Below, piece by piece: positions 9,592-22,000 of a DNA stretch of 64,000 nt. The notes under the pieces are model-generated. The model had not been told where the DNA came from and did not search any database. It saw nothing but the letters and a program-made list of their open reading frames with translations. A program made the translations under genes and the position numbers. Position 1 is the first letter of the stretch. The number at the start of each line of letters is the position of its first letter. Origin of the DNA: Thuidium tamariscinum (lineage: Eukaryota; Streptophyta; Bryopsida; Hypnales; Thuidiaceae); the NCBI GenBank assembly GCA_947034885.2, contig OX344751.2:11780001-11844000 (forward strand), given 5' to 3'.

Positions 9592-12410
9592 ATGGCCATG
9601 GTGATGGCTGCAAGAGCAATGGTAGCAGGCTGCTTGGGCTCAGTGGCCTCACAAAGCCAGGCTCTCTGTTCCAGCGCTTCTCTTTCGATGAGAGCTGCGG
9701 CGGCGACATGGTGCCATTCTTTTGTGAATCGCAGGTCTGTTGTGAGTAATCGATGCCGGTGGTGCAGTAGGGATGTGTCTGCTGAGTATTGCGTCAAGGA
9801 GGAGGGAGAGGCTCAATCCCTGGAGTACAGAGTCTTCTTCTCGGACAAGTCTGGGAAGACGGTGAATACCACTGCGGTTAAATTGCTTCGAATTTGAAGG
9901 CTCAAACATGCCATTGGCCGCACTATGCAAGTTAAAAATGGCTTAGCAAATTCAAAATTGTACTTAATGGGTTGAAAGTTCTTACAACTATCGTTCATTG
10001 AATCTTTAACCTCCCACGACAAAAATGGTTCAAGATTCATGTACATCTTGTGATTTTTGTGGTGCATTTAGTGATGAGCGATTAATATTTTGTTAAGAAG
10101 ATTTACTTCCATTCACTGCACATCTACTGCACACGCAAAATTGTGGAAGCAAATTCGAATTGTATTAAATGAATTGGAGCTTCTTAGAGCTATTGATGAT
10201 TGAGTCAGAAACCTTCCATGAGAAAAACGGTTAAGGATCATGGATATCTAGTGATTTGTGATGCATTGAGTGATAAGCATATCGAATTCGATTAAGAGAG
10301 AAAGTTGGTCATATTGTAAAGTTTCTGAAGATTCTACATTTTGGATATGAAATTGCACAAGAAAGGGACCAACTTTTGTTCTACTGTGAATGAACCGACT
10401 TTTCCATGTGGTTGGCATGCGGTTTTGGCGTGGAGAAGGGGAAGTGTACAGTCAATGGCATGTCTATCATTCTGACAGAGGTTGTTTATTTGCCTGAAAT
10501 ACTTGAGGTTTTCATCGAGATGCAGGTCTCGCCATGGCACGACATTCCTCTGCATGCTGGAGATGGGCTTTACAACTTCATTGTAGAGATTCCAAAAGAG
10601 ACGAGGGCTAAGATGGAGGTGGCCACCGAGGAGCCTAATACCCCCATTAAGCAGGACACCAAGGAGGGCGATCTTCGATTCTACCCGTAAGAAATTGAAA
10701 ATAAAATTTTCAAGTTCTGAATTTTGGGTAGGCTAGAAAGGAGGAGTTTCATTTTGAGTTTTGAATTTTCTGTGTTCTCGTAACCTTCTGTTGTTGTGTA
10801 TTTGGGCGATGGTGGCGGCAGCTACAACATCAACTGGAACTACGGACTGTTTCCTCAGACTTGGGAGGACCCTGCTCATTCCCACCCTGATATGGAGGAT
10901 GCTTTTGGTGATAACGACCCCGGTACGTTTATGCGAATGCTTCCCTAGCATTTTTGTTATGCTCAAATGTGACATTTAGTTTGGGTTGTAGTTTCAAAGA
11001 TGTGAATCTTCTGGGATTTTAACCTATATTATTTGATATTCGGGGAGAAGTGAGTGCTGGCCCATATGAACTTATGAACTGCGTGTAAAGTTTTAGGGAT
11101 TCACATGACACAGGTGTTATCGGGAGAATTGAGGACTCACGGTCTAACTGATAATTGTACCGTTTCCACATTATCCTTGCGATATTTTTCCTGTGTGTTT
11201 AGCCTGCAGTTTTGTGACTTTCTATGCCAGTGGATGTTGTTGAGATTGGGGAGAGACAAGCTAAGCTTGGAGAGGTTCTTAAAGTGAAGCCTCTAGGAGT
11301 GTTTGCGATGATTGACCAGGGTGAGCTTGACTGGAAAGTTGTGGCCATCTCCATCGACGATCCCAAGGCTGATTTGGTCAACAATGTAGCGGATGTTGAG
11401 AAGCACTTCCCAGTGAGTCTTCTATCATTGATACCGTTCTGTTCCATTTTGTCACACCAGCAATTAATGAAATGTGAAGTTATTTGGCTTCGGCCTGAGT
11501 TTTTCGTGTTACAAGAGTATCCACATAATGATCTCGGTGTCGGGGACAAGTGTGCAATGCATGTCTTTGATCAACTAGTGGTTGCTAATTTGCATTCCTT
11601 TGCAGGGCACTTTGGCAGCAATCAGAGACTGGTTCAGGGATTACAAGATCCCTGATGGCAAGCCCGCCAACAAATTTGGATTTGACAACAAGGCTGCTGA
11701 CAAGGTAAAAAGGTCTGTCTGGACGATTTTGAAGGGCCGGATCAATCCCTAAGTGTCCCAAATTCCAAATGACCAAAAATAGGAGTTGAAACAAGCAGCA
11801 ACGCTATGAGAGTCACTGTCCTGTCCCTGAGAATTGTCTCGCTTTTGAGTAAGGTCCTACTCAAACTTCAAGGAAGGTAACAGAAGGTGCCAATAGAAAG
11901 AAAAGATCATGTATTTTGGAGCGACTGAGTTTAATATTTCGAAAGTTACTATAATCAACTATTAGTTTCCAACTTAAACATCCTATATTTAGTTTGGGCA
12001 GGTTGGGGATTAAATGCATTGTATTCAAGTATCTCTATCTTGATTTTTTCTCTTCCCTTATCCTTTGATTCTATATGATTTATTGAAGATGATCGTCCTT
12101 GACATGAAACAAACTTGTAGTTCAGGTTGCCCTTCATACCATCTTAGTACCCTAGCCGGTGTTTTGATTACATGAGTAATCTTCCCATGTTACACCAAGT
12201 GTAATAAATTCTCTAATGTTGCAGGACTGCGCACTGAAGGTTATTGCTGAAACCAACGAGGCATGGGCTAAGCTGGTGAAGAGGTTTGTCCCAGCTGGGG
12301 AACTCTCTCTCTTTCTCTCTCTCTCGTGTAGTTCTTTGTCACTCTTGAAGAAAATGGTGTTATTTCAATCTGGTAACCAAGTTTTTCACGAGATTACGGC
12401 ATGCGATTAG
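9592..12410 (+). CDS. PPA6: Soluble inorganic pyrophosphatase, chloroplast type (6 exons)
   Basis: Hydrolyses pyrophosphate to two phosphates, pulling plastid biosynthesis forward; family I, Mg-dependent. Exons are 9592-9861, 10526-10686, 10822-10922, 11231-11412, 11606-11704 and 12225-12410. All junctions are GT-AG and the 999 bases give 332 residues. Residues 1 to about 65 are rich in Ala, Ser and Arg with few acids, a plastid transit peptide. The core begins at SLEYRVFF and carries [14 protein letters not shown] and [12 protein letters not shown]. The family signature GDNDPVD has Asp174, Asp176 and Asp179, and IDQGELDWK has Asp206, Asp211 and Lys213; then come [19 protein letters not shown] and [12 protein letters not shown]. 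The start is the first Met of this frame before the transit peptide. Flowering-plant homologues stop just after LSL(Y/V). Here a CT microsatellite carries the frame 31 residues further to TAG. Closest recalled match is Arabidopsis PPa6. Confidence 0.93.
9921..10306. repeat. Diverged tandem duplication inside pyrophosphatase intron 1
   Basis: Two direct units of about 180-200 bases (9921-10105 and about 10128-10306) share, in order, AGCAAATTC(A/G)AA(A)TTGTA, CTTCTTA-type, CCTCCCA(C/T)GA-type, GGTTCA(A)GATCATG-type and TGATTTGTG(A)TGCATT blocks. It enlarges the intron without touching exons. Confidence 0.65.
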
Positions 12411-13440
12411 TATATCATTACACAGGCTTCAGTTTTGCCAAGGTTTAGTGTTGCTGTGTATTTGCTTTCTGCGAAAATTTTGGCAGCCAGGTGTTTGCTG
12501 GAGAAGAAATATATTTCAGTAGAGGTACTCCCTCGAGTGGGTTGTAATGATCTTTTGGTTTTCCGGTGAGGAAAACAGCAGCTGTGAGAAGTGTTTTATT
12601 TGTATTATTATTTGCGTTTTTCTAACTCCAATTCCTCGGTTGGAGTAAACTCCAACTCGGAAATAGAAAGGGGATTGCATTTACATGTGGAAATGTTGAC
12701 TTCGTTACCTACTTTTCCTTCAATATTTTCATTTTTAATTAGATTTGTACACAAATGGAAGTTTTTTACATTTCAAGAGAATAGAAAATATTTGAGGGAC
12801 AACATTAGTTAGAGCATATAGTTGGTAAATGAGATTCCAATTTTGCATCATTTTGTATTTTCAATCTAGATCATATTTAACTGGATAACATGTAGCGGAT
12901 AAAATGAATTTTCTAGTCTGTTAAAGTCTCTATGTAGAGCCTAAGCTAGGTGATGTAAGAAGAAAAGGATATCGAAATAAACTAATTTTGTAACAGGTTA
13001 AATGGAACACAATTGAGTTATTTGTAAAGTACCTTAAACCAGGGTTTAAACCCATGAGTTTTGTGAAAAAGCCAGTTGAGTTTAAAAAGTTGAAATAAAA
13101 GTGGGTATGAAACTTATTTTTCCATCCAAATGGTGCCTAAAAAGTTTCGTCCCCACTTTTGAAGTCATGTGGCATAAGTATCTTGCAAAAAAGTTTGATG
13201 CTTCAACTATAGTTGCCTTCTCAACTTCAAAAAAAGTCATGCCTAAAGTGGGAGGGACTTTACAAATAACTCAAATGTACTCGGAAGTAAATTAGCTGAG
13301 TTGTAGGCAAAGGCAACTAAATTTTTGGATGACTTTGATGCAGTGTGGTGCAGATGAGAATGCTTTTGTTCCCAAGTGCATATGACAGCTACATTGGAAC
13401 ATATGATACATGGTACCTTTTGGGGGCTAACTAGACAACA
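12411..13440. other. 3' flank of the pyrophosphatase gene
   Basis: Presumed 3' UTR followed by AT-rich DNA; no gene recognised. Confidence 0.4.
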
Positions 13441-14517
13441 ATCTTTCTTAACCCCTTAGTGCTCCAATTTTTGAAGTCTAGACAATGAACATAGAATATA
13501 GAGGTTCAAAGGGCTTTTCTAACCATAGAATTTTTCTTTCATCAAAACCAATGCTTGGTCTTTAGAGATCACACCACTTGTATAGGGGAATTGAAATAAA
13601 AAATACTACATAATTATAAGGTATTTGCAAAAATATACAAAAATTCAAAAAATGACTTATGCATTCAACAAAAGGGTGGATTGATCATTGTGTAAATAAC
13701 CTTTTGTATACCAAGTGAATGATTTGCTTAAAAAAATGAAAGAGCATTCATGGGAGGTCAAGCTTGTTCAATTATCATAGATATACATTAAAATTAAAAG
13801 TTTCTCTATCTAGTTCATTATAACAAGGTTAAACTTTTGAAAAAATTATTGTCACCAATTCATATTGAAAATATGAAATTAAAACTCTCTTTTGTGATAA
13901 AAGATATTTCATTAAATAATTATATTTTTAATATTATATGGTACTTTAGCTAATTGGCCTCTCCTTTGTATACAAATTTTTAAAGATGAGCATCTACACT
14001 TATGTAGTGTGTAGAAGGATTCTTTGTCATCTATAGGACTTTTAGTATTTGCACCATTTTCTTAGAATGAATCTTTAGATGCATTGTTAGTCCTATGCAT
14101 GAAACAAAGAAAAATATTAGTACCAGGGTAGTGCCATCATCTAAGTTGTAGTTTGATTTGATAGTATAATCAAGGTGAATAATAAAATGATTATCAATTT
14201 TAATGAAAATAAAGTATTGATATAGTATTTTTAAACAATTTAGAAAGTTGAAATAGATTTTTAAAAATTCCCTTGTAGAGGGTAGTTTCACTTTGAGCTA
14301 ATGTGCAAATTGGTGAACAAATTTTTTCTCAATTTTTGATTTTTAAAAATAAAAACTTTAACAAATTAGTCTACAATCCTACATTGCAAAACACATGATC
14401 TATCTAGGCTAAAACAAATTATCTAGGCTAAAACAAATTTTTTTGGCCATAAACTTGTTATTATGAGATCACATTTATGTTGATAAGATCATGTTTAATT
14501 CAATTTTAACCTCAAGA
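13441..14517. other. Very AT-rich intergenic DNA
   Basis: TTAACCCCTTAGTG at 13449 resembles the left end of the TTAA-flanked family, but no matching right end or known interior follows. Nothing else recognised. Confidence 0.35.
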
Positions 14518-14702
14518 GATTCACACAAAAGAAGATATATGAAATCTACCAACATGTATACAATAGTTTTGAGATTGATTTTTTACATCAATGTCAAACT
14601 TTGACCTACAAAATGACACTACACTAAAGACTAACTGAAAATCAATCTCACAACTATTATACATATGTTGGTAGATTTTGACTATCTATTTTTGTATGAA
14701 TC
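14518..14702. repeat. Inverted repeat (hairpin) with ~42-bp arms
   Basis: Bases 14540-14582 pair with 14638-14682. Arms share CTACCAACAT(G/A)T(A)TA and AGATTGATTTT. The loop is about 55 bases, and weaker pairing continues outward (ATTCACACAAAAGAAGA against GTATGAATC). Probably a MITE or the palindromic end of one. Confidence 0.6.
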
Positions 14703-15863
14703 TTTTGAACTTGAAATTTGGCACACATGTTATTGACATAGAGATGATATTATAACAAAAATTTCATGGTAAATAAACAATTTTTTAAGCTTTGGAAAAG
14801 TGTCAAAGTTGGCAATAGTAAAATTGTATTTCACAACACATGTTTGCAGATTTTGAAAATCTTTTTTTGCATGAATCTTCTTAATTTTAAATTTGCCACA
14901 TATATTATCAATATAGAGATGATTTCTTTCATAGAAATATTTGATTCATTTCATTTGAATAAGTTATGTGAAAGTTATGGACAATCTTATTTTGGGGGCA
15001 ATCTAAACATTTTTTTGAAAAAATAACTTAGAGGATTCATTTTTTAATACAATTTTTACAATTTAAGAAAAAAAAAGTTCTATATAACACAATTTGCTTG
15101 CTAGAGCAATCTCACCATTAGGATTACTGCATTTTAATTTTGTCTTAGAGATATTAATAATTTAGATTTTTTTTTAACCTACTTATACTTGACAATTTTC
15201 TTAAGAATGAAAATTAATTTTTTTTTACTTCATTGTTTTTGCCTATACTCTAAGCCAAATTTTCTACTATAAAGTTCTGAAGTTCAAAACTTTATAGTAT
15301 AAAAAATTTAAGTTAAGGTTCAAAGTCAAAAATCTAATCCCTCAATGTGCTAAAAGACTTATTTTTTCACTTTAACTCCTCAAGGCCCAAGGTGCATTTT
15401 TGGCAACATGAAAATTTTGGATAGGTATGTGTTACTACAAATTTCCATATTTTAGGCTCAAACTTCAATTTAGAAGGTGTAGACAAGGAATATCTTTAAG
15501 ACCCAACAAATTTTTGTAACTCTTGAATACATCGCTAAAATGTTATTTCATAATATGTTGTTTTTTTCAATGCAAGAAGCTAAGGCAAACAAAAAAAATC
15601 ACTTTTGTAAGAAATAAAAATTTGAAATTGTCTTTCTTGATTCATATATACATGGAAAGCTTTGAATAATTTCATTTTGATAAATGAGTCAAAAGTTATG
15701 AAGAATTTTAGTTTGAAGATATTTTTAGATTTTCTATTCTAAATTAAATTTTGAAGTACTTTATTTAAGTCAATTTTTAATCATTTTGAAAAACAAAAAA
15801 CAAACATTGGGTGCATATTGCCATATTGTTTATTACAACAATTGAAATTTTGAACCATATGTT

Positions 15864-16174
15864 ATGGCAAATTTTGTTAAAATGGCGGTATTCCATATGC
15901 CACTTTTAAGATTGTGCGGTCTAAACTGAAACTAACATCTAGAACTAGTATAGATTTTCATAAATCTAGGATTCATATAGATTTTCAAAATCTATGACAA
16001 AATTAGATTTTAGATTGCGTTGTCCAAAATATCTTGAACAAGTATAGATTTCAGACATCTACAACACATATAAATTTAAAAAATCTATGACAGTTTTACA
16101 TTTCAAACTGCACGGTCTGAACTATCAAAAGTATCAAACTAATGGAATATTGTCGTTTTAATGAAATTCGCCAT
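15864..16174. mobile_element. MITE, family B copy 1
   Basis: Ends ATGGCAAATTTTGTTAAAAT and, reverse-complemented, ATGGCGAATTTCATTAAAAC, continuing to GGCGGTATTCCA. The interior reiterates ATAGATTTTNAAATCTAT palindromes and has TGCGGTCTAAACTG near both ends. Compared with the empty relative at 35735 (ATTACAACCATTGGGATTGG), the flanks ATTGAAATT and ATTGGAATT look like a 9-bp duplication with one change, about 15 bases outside the left terminal repeat. A 9-bp duplication fits Mutator-like elements. Confidence 0.7.
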
Positions 16175-16704
16175 CATTGGAATTGGTATTTTTCAATTTC
16201 ATAACTAAATTCTTAACAAATTAGTATTTTGAATTACTATCTACTTCTTTCTTCTTACTATTTGTTCCTATATGTTGTATAATTGCAAAAGATTTGAAAT
16301 TTTTCTAGCATGCAAGCCTACTTATTTACTTGCCTTCAAGAAGGAATCCAAAGAAGTGCCACTATTAAGGACAATTTTTCATACAAATGTGAGCTTCTAA
16401 TTTCTAAAATATACAGCAATTGCAAGAAACACTTATTGATTTTGTTGAGTTTTCAATAGTTCTCATGATTTTTTTGGGAGTACTTTAAAATTAGATAACT
16501 AACTTTAAAAAAAAATTTTAATATGAATAATGTATACACCTTTAAGACAAAGGTACCAACCACCAGAGGGACTTTAAAGAAAAATTCTCTAAGTAGGATA
16601 ACTAAGAAAATGCCAAATCTCAAGAAAACAGGTATTTGGATGTTTAAATTAGAATTTTTTTTTAAAATTAAAAATTAAAAAATCATATGTAAGAACTCTA
16701 TAGA

Positions 16705-17436
16705 GGGTCATTGCAAGAAACACCGGTACTATTTCGCGTCACACCGCGAACCACTTTTTTGTTTTCCACTATAACTTTTGGAGGTTAAGTCCAATGAACA
16801 TGAAATTTTTATTGAACATACCTAACTTAAAGTTTATTAGATCCCTCATTTTTCAGAAATTAAAAAAAATCATTTTATATTTAAAAAACATTTCCGTTGA
16901 GCTGTCACATAAATACGTTCATGGTTACCATTACGTTCGCAGTGTCTAAATTTAATGATTTGATGACGAAACTTTCATGGTCTATTTGCATAGGTGTAAA
17001 ACCTACAAATTCCAAAAAAAATTTTAAAAATATGTTTTTTTATGTCCTCCACATGAGTACAAATTTTTTTTTTTGGCACACAATTTTTGAACAATGGTAT
17101 TGGTTCTAAGATCGATCTTTTGGTCAAATCTCATCAAAATCAACTTTCCTCAAATGGCCAATTTTTAGTTTTTCTTAAAATTGATTTTCCTATTTTTTAC
17201 AAATTAAAATGTGGAAGTACTAATTTTTCATGAGATTTTGCACTTTTCTGGATTTCCTACTTAGAGATTTTTCCTATGCCTTTCCTTTCTAGAGTAGCTT
17301 CTTCTTATAGGTTTATACATGAAACATATTTTTCACTTTTTTTAAAACTTGTTTTTCTAATTTTAAAGTACTCCCGGAAAAAAAAAGTACTATTGAAAAC
17401 GCTATGCTTTTTGGTCGGTGTTTCTTGCAACGACCC
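16705..17436. mobile_element. MITE, family G copy 1
   Basis: Starts GGGTCATTGCAAGAAACACC; the right end reverse-complemented is GGGTCGTTGCAAGAAACACC, 19 of 20 identical. Both flanks read TAGA. The interior is AT-rich and non-coding; the frame at 16897-17109 is not conserved in other copies. Confidence 0.75.
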
Positions 17437-17640
17437 TAGAGATGATCATTTGCCAAAAAAAACATCAAAATAACATTTTATATGTTTCAAAATACAAGTA
17501 GAAAGAAGTTCATTTTGTAGGCTTATACACTACAAAAAATTGATTATTTTTAACCTTCCTTTGGCCATTAGCTATAAGTTTACTAAAAGACCATCTCATT
17601 GACATTTCAACTTAAAATTCATTTTTTTGGATACTATATA

Positions 17641-18614
17641 GGGTCATTGCAAGAAACACCTGTCCTATTTGTTGCATTTTGCAACAATACTCATGAATTT
17701 TTCAAGAGTACTATAAAATTAGAAAACTAATTTTAAAAAAATTTAAAAAATAGGAATAATGTATATACCTCTAAAATGAAGGTTTTCACCGAAGGAAATT
17801 GATAGAAAAATTTTCTAAGTAGGAGAACTTGAAAAGTGCCAAATCTCAAGAAAATAGGTACTTTGACTCAAAAATTAGGGGAAAATATTAAAAATAAGTA
17901 TTTAAAAAAAATAAAAAGTGATCATTTGCAACAACTTTATGGAGATGGTCATTCACAAAAAAAACCACCAAAATAATATTTTATATGTTTCAAAATACAA
18001 GCAGAAGGGAGCTCACTTTGTAGACCTCTACACCTTACAAAATTAACTTTTTTTTTAAATCCTTCCTTGGAGAGATAGAAATCTACTAGAAGACCATCTC
18101 ATCTAAATTTCATCTCAAAATCATTAAAAAAAGGTATAGCTCAAGTACTAAAAACCCCTAAACTGCTAAGTGTGACATCCAATTGGGGTCTATTTTTGGA
18201 TAGTAAACTATTTTTTAAAATTATGAAAAAATAAAGGAAGCTGTATAATAGTTATGAGTACCTTTCCTATAAATTTTGAGTCATTTGGAGCTAAAACAAA
18301 AAAGTTATAGCCAAAAAATTGATCAGCATGCAACATGTGACACAAAATAGTACAGGTGTTTCTTGCAATGATCCTATAGTACTAAAAACCTCTAAATTGA
18401 TAAATGTGACATTTAATTGGGGTCTATTTTTAGATAGTAAACTATTTTTGAAAATCATGAAAAAATTGAGGAAGTTATATAATAGTCATGAGTACCTTCT
18501 TTGCAAATTTTGAGTCATTTGGATGCAAAACACAAGAGTTATCGCCAAAAAATAGATCAACATGCAATGTGTGATGCAAAATAGTACAAGCGTTTTTTTA
18601 CAATCACCCTATAG
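17641..18614. mobile_element. MITE, family G copy 2 with duplicated right half
   Basis: Starts GGGTCATTGCAAGAAACACC after TATA and reaches a first right end at 18374 (GGTGTTTCTTGCAATGATCC, then TATAG). The last ~225 bases (about 18148-18375) are repeated directly at about 18379-18606, ending in a decayed right end TTACAATCACCCTATAG. Confidence 0.7.
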
Positions 18615-19048
18615 GTGCTTGATCTTATACAAGGCCAAAAAAAAGATTTTGGTTAAAATAAATGCTAATATCTTCCAATTTATATGGTAGAAATTTTTTT
18701 TAAAAATTCTCCATTTTTTCAAACTACCATACTACAAGATCCTATAGTTACATGTATCTAAAAATAATTTGGTACTTGTGCACATTAGAAAATGGCAAAT
18801 TTTGAGTGTTTTTGGTGAAAACTTATTTAAGGAACTTCAAGTTTAAACACAGATTTTGATTGCATAGATATCTATGCATTCAAAATTTCTTAAAACTCAT
18901 TCCACACATTCTCATCCTAATCAAGTGTAAGATCCTATAGTTAGATTTCCAAAAATAATAATTAAAAAATTTTGTACTCTTTTGAGAGGAAATGGCAATT
19001 TTGTGTGCTTTTTAGAAATAAAAAAGGCCTTGGTCCTTCAGGGGTTAA

Positions 19049-22000
19049 CACATATCACATGTCCACCTTTTTTTTCCTCCACAATCAAGAGATTTCATCC
19101 AGATTTTCTGAGTTTGAAGTTTTCTACCGAAACACTTCCCAATCTGTTGCAATTATTTGGCCAAATTCTTTTTTTTTGGTGCAATCTGGCACCAGAAAGC
19201 CCAACAAAAAAGAAAAATGGCCGTGACCCAACAAAGATACATAGCTTTCTGCAGTCTGCACTACCCGAAAACAAGGAGTCGATTAACCTTGCCTTCATCA
19301 TAGAGGCTTGATATTTGAGAGAGGTGGTAATGATTTGACTTTGTTGACCTGACTCCATCTTCGTGGGATTATTGTATCTCTCTGCAGTTCCCCATATTCC
19401 CCATTTCCCCTTTCCCATGAATGGAGACAGGAAGACAGGCCGGGATAAAAGGAAAAGTAGTTCGATCTGTTCTCCTTTGATTCCGTCCCAGGAGAATACT
19501 GAATACTTGAGACAATACTTCACTGACTGTATTATTGCAGCAAGAATTCGAACGAAATGTTCTTTTGTCTTTTTCAAAATAAGCCAAGCCAAGATGGAAC
19601 TGAAAAGCCGGAATGGAACCGACTAGCTCTGTTCAAACGGTGGCAGACAGAAGTTAAATCGTTTCAATTAGATATGTTTGCAGTGCTGGAATTTCAGAAT
19701 CAGAATTAGAAAAATTGGGTTCCTGGATCGATCGATCTGGAAGACCACATCATGTGGTGCAAGACAAGCCACTTCAGATCGACAGTTCCTCTCTCTGATT
19801 CTGATTTCTGAATTATATCAATTAACAAGTGCACAGCGCCTGATCAATGTCCAGAACTTTTGAAGTTTGAATTCAAATGCTAGACGTTAAGTTAAGTTGC
19901 GACACACTTTCCTCCAGGCACGTCTCGAATAGTGGAGCATGATTTTGTTCAGAAAAACCAGGATCGCACACCTTATTGCTTTCAAGAATCTTGTGGAAAA
20001 GTCTTGCACCATTGACTACACATCAATCAATAATGAATAACAACAAAATTTCTTTGTTAATAAAACAAAAGGAAGAAATACAAAATTGTTGACTTCCTTC
20101 GAAGCCTGCGGAACAGTCGTTCATGTCTACTAGCTAGAAGACAAATATAATAATTTTGCAAGGCTCCATGTCTTCAAATCTTCAATAGCCGGAAATTATG
20201 CATGAGACATAATTCAGGGCGGGCTGTCTCGAGAGTACATAGTAGGCCGCAGATCAATTGACTCTTGTAATGTAATGTAATGAGTCCTTATTAGTCAACT
20301 CAAATTGTTCCAGCCTCAATAAGACAATGGGTCAGTAGGAGACAAATGTTATGGACTGACAAGTAACCGGGAAGAGCAGTCAGTCAGTCAGGTGATTCGA
20401 AATAGACTGGCTAGCTAACTAATATTGGAGACCATAATTTTTGAATTTCCAGTCTATTAAACATGTCAGTTCTAACTCATTACTGCACACAGTCAGAAGC
20501 ATCAAGCACTGACGTGGCTTGTAACTCACCTGCAGATGGACAAAAAGAAAGAAATTGCAAACCCAATGAATGACTTTTCAAATACCTCAGTCTACAACCC
20601 GGCCCTATTGTTCAAAGTTGTCCTGAACGTTCTGCACGCATTGAATCAGTATTGAGTCCTGAGCCAGGGCAAAATTCTCCTGATGCATGTGAATAGTTTC
20701 ATTTCGTTTAACGCAAAGAGCTGCACTGTCTACGTATCCAATAAAATGCGGACACCTCAATGCTGCTAGCTTAAGACGCTGGTTGACGCAGACAGAGTTT
20801 GATATATATCTTGGAATTTGAAAGCAGCTCGCACAAGCCCGATCTCCAACTGCAAGTTACGATCCATCCAGGGCAGGCTAGCGCTCAGGATGGTCCCAAA
20901 TCTAAGGTTCTCTTGATGCAACGTACTGTACTTGCAGCCGAACTGCCCTCACTGCTTAATTATAAATTAATCATCTTAGTCCCAATTCCATCGAAATACA
21001 GTATATTTGTTTTTTTCGATTTGTTTTATATATTTCCAGGATATGTACGTCCACCTGAACTCCCTGGCACATTTTCAGTGAGTACAATCATGTGCTCTTG
21101 GTTCAGCAACTGAAGCATGCGAACAGACTTCAGACGCGTGATCATGTCACTCAATAGCTAGATGATATGAGTACGTCCGACATTTGGTTCATGATCCGAT
21201 GTGGTACGTTGATAACATTGGTTTAATCAAGTAGCTAGCTAGCTAAATTACTCAAGCTGTGGCATGGGTCTCTGTCTTACTTCACAATTAAAACTTGCAT
21301 GCATGGATGACACCCTAAGTTCAGTCCATGCAGTCTGAGCCGTACGTTACTTTCATTTGTCGTTTTTGATGTGTATGCATTAGCGTTAGGAGTGAAGTTA
21401 AACGGGTTTGATGCAAACTTCGAGCTCTTGCTAGCTCTCACTAGTAAGCACACATGCATGCGTACCTAAAGGTACACAACTTGGGCACTGGTTATCATTT
21501 ATCAGTGGTCGGTGACAATATTTTTCATAGATCGAGCTCGTGGTGCCAATTGAAACAACTGCATTTCAAACTCGTGCGGTCACTTGCACAAGTGCACGTA
21601 GTCACATAACAGCAACGGACAAGATAATATTCTTCATCTCCATCGACGTTAAGACATTCGAAATTTTGTATTATTCAAAATCGCGTCAGGTTGCCGAGGG
21701 CACCGACCAACAGATCACGCGATCACCACTACCTCGACATAGTACGTCTCTGGATACCAATTGCAATACTGTAGTGGGGAAAAGCGAGCGACAGCTAGAA
21801 TCAAAGAATATCCCTCTGCAAGTCGACAATACGGCTGATTCCAGTGAAGGTGGCGCATGCAGGTTCAGTGACCGGACCGAGACCGTGGGTCTAGAGTATA
21901 CTAGTACACCAGGCCTAGTTTTGAGAGCGAGCTCTAGCTGGCGCTGCATCAACGAGTACGACCATGTGTGATCACCATGCACAGTCTCATAACCCCTTCC

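Larger units (their letters stand above)
15372..18840. mobile_element. Inner TTAA-family element carrying further insertions
   Basis: Begins TTAACTCCTCAAGGCCCAAG and ends GTTTTTGGTGAAAAC, then TTTAAGG. Both ends and much of the interior align by eye with the uninterrupted copy at 35251-36210 (for example TAGTATTTTGAAT(T/C)A and CTACTTCTTTCT). Non-coding. Confidence 0.55.
14930..19048. mobile_element. TTAA-family element split by nested insertions
   Basis: Interior sequence at 14930-15345 (AGTTATG(T)GACAATCTT, CAATCTCACCATTAGGATTA) matches copies at 32915 and 43021. The end of the same family resumes after about 18840 and finishes at CTTGGTCCTTCAGGGGTTAA (19048). Between them sits a second TTAA-type element, 15372 to about 18840, related to the copy at 35251. 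That element carries a family B insertion (15864-16174) and family G insertions (16705-18614). The left terminus of the outermost element is not found. Confidence 0.6.

Noticed and set aside
19095-19592. 165-codon minus-strand frame as a gene
   Set aside because: Low-complexity pieces, competing frames on both strands, no recognised domain and no splice context.
21540-21971. 143-codon plus-strand frame as a gene
   Set aside because: No recognisable domain, overlapping minus frame of similar length, no flanking gene signals.
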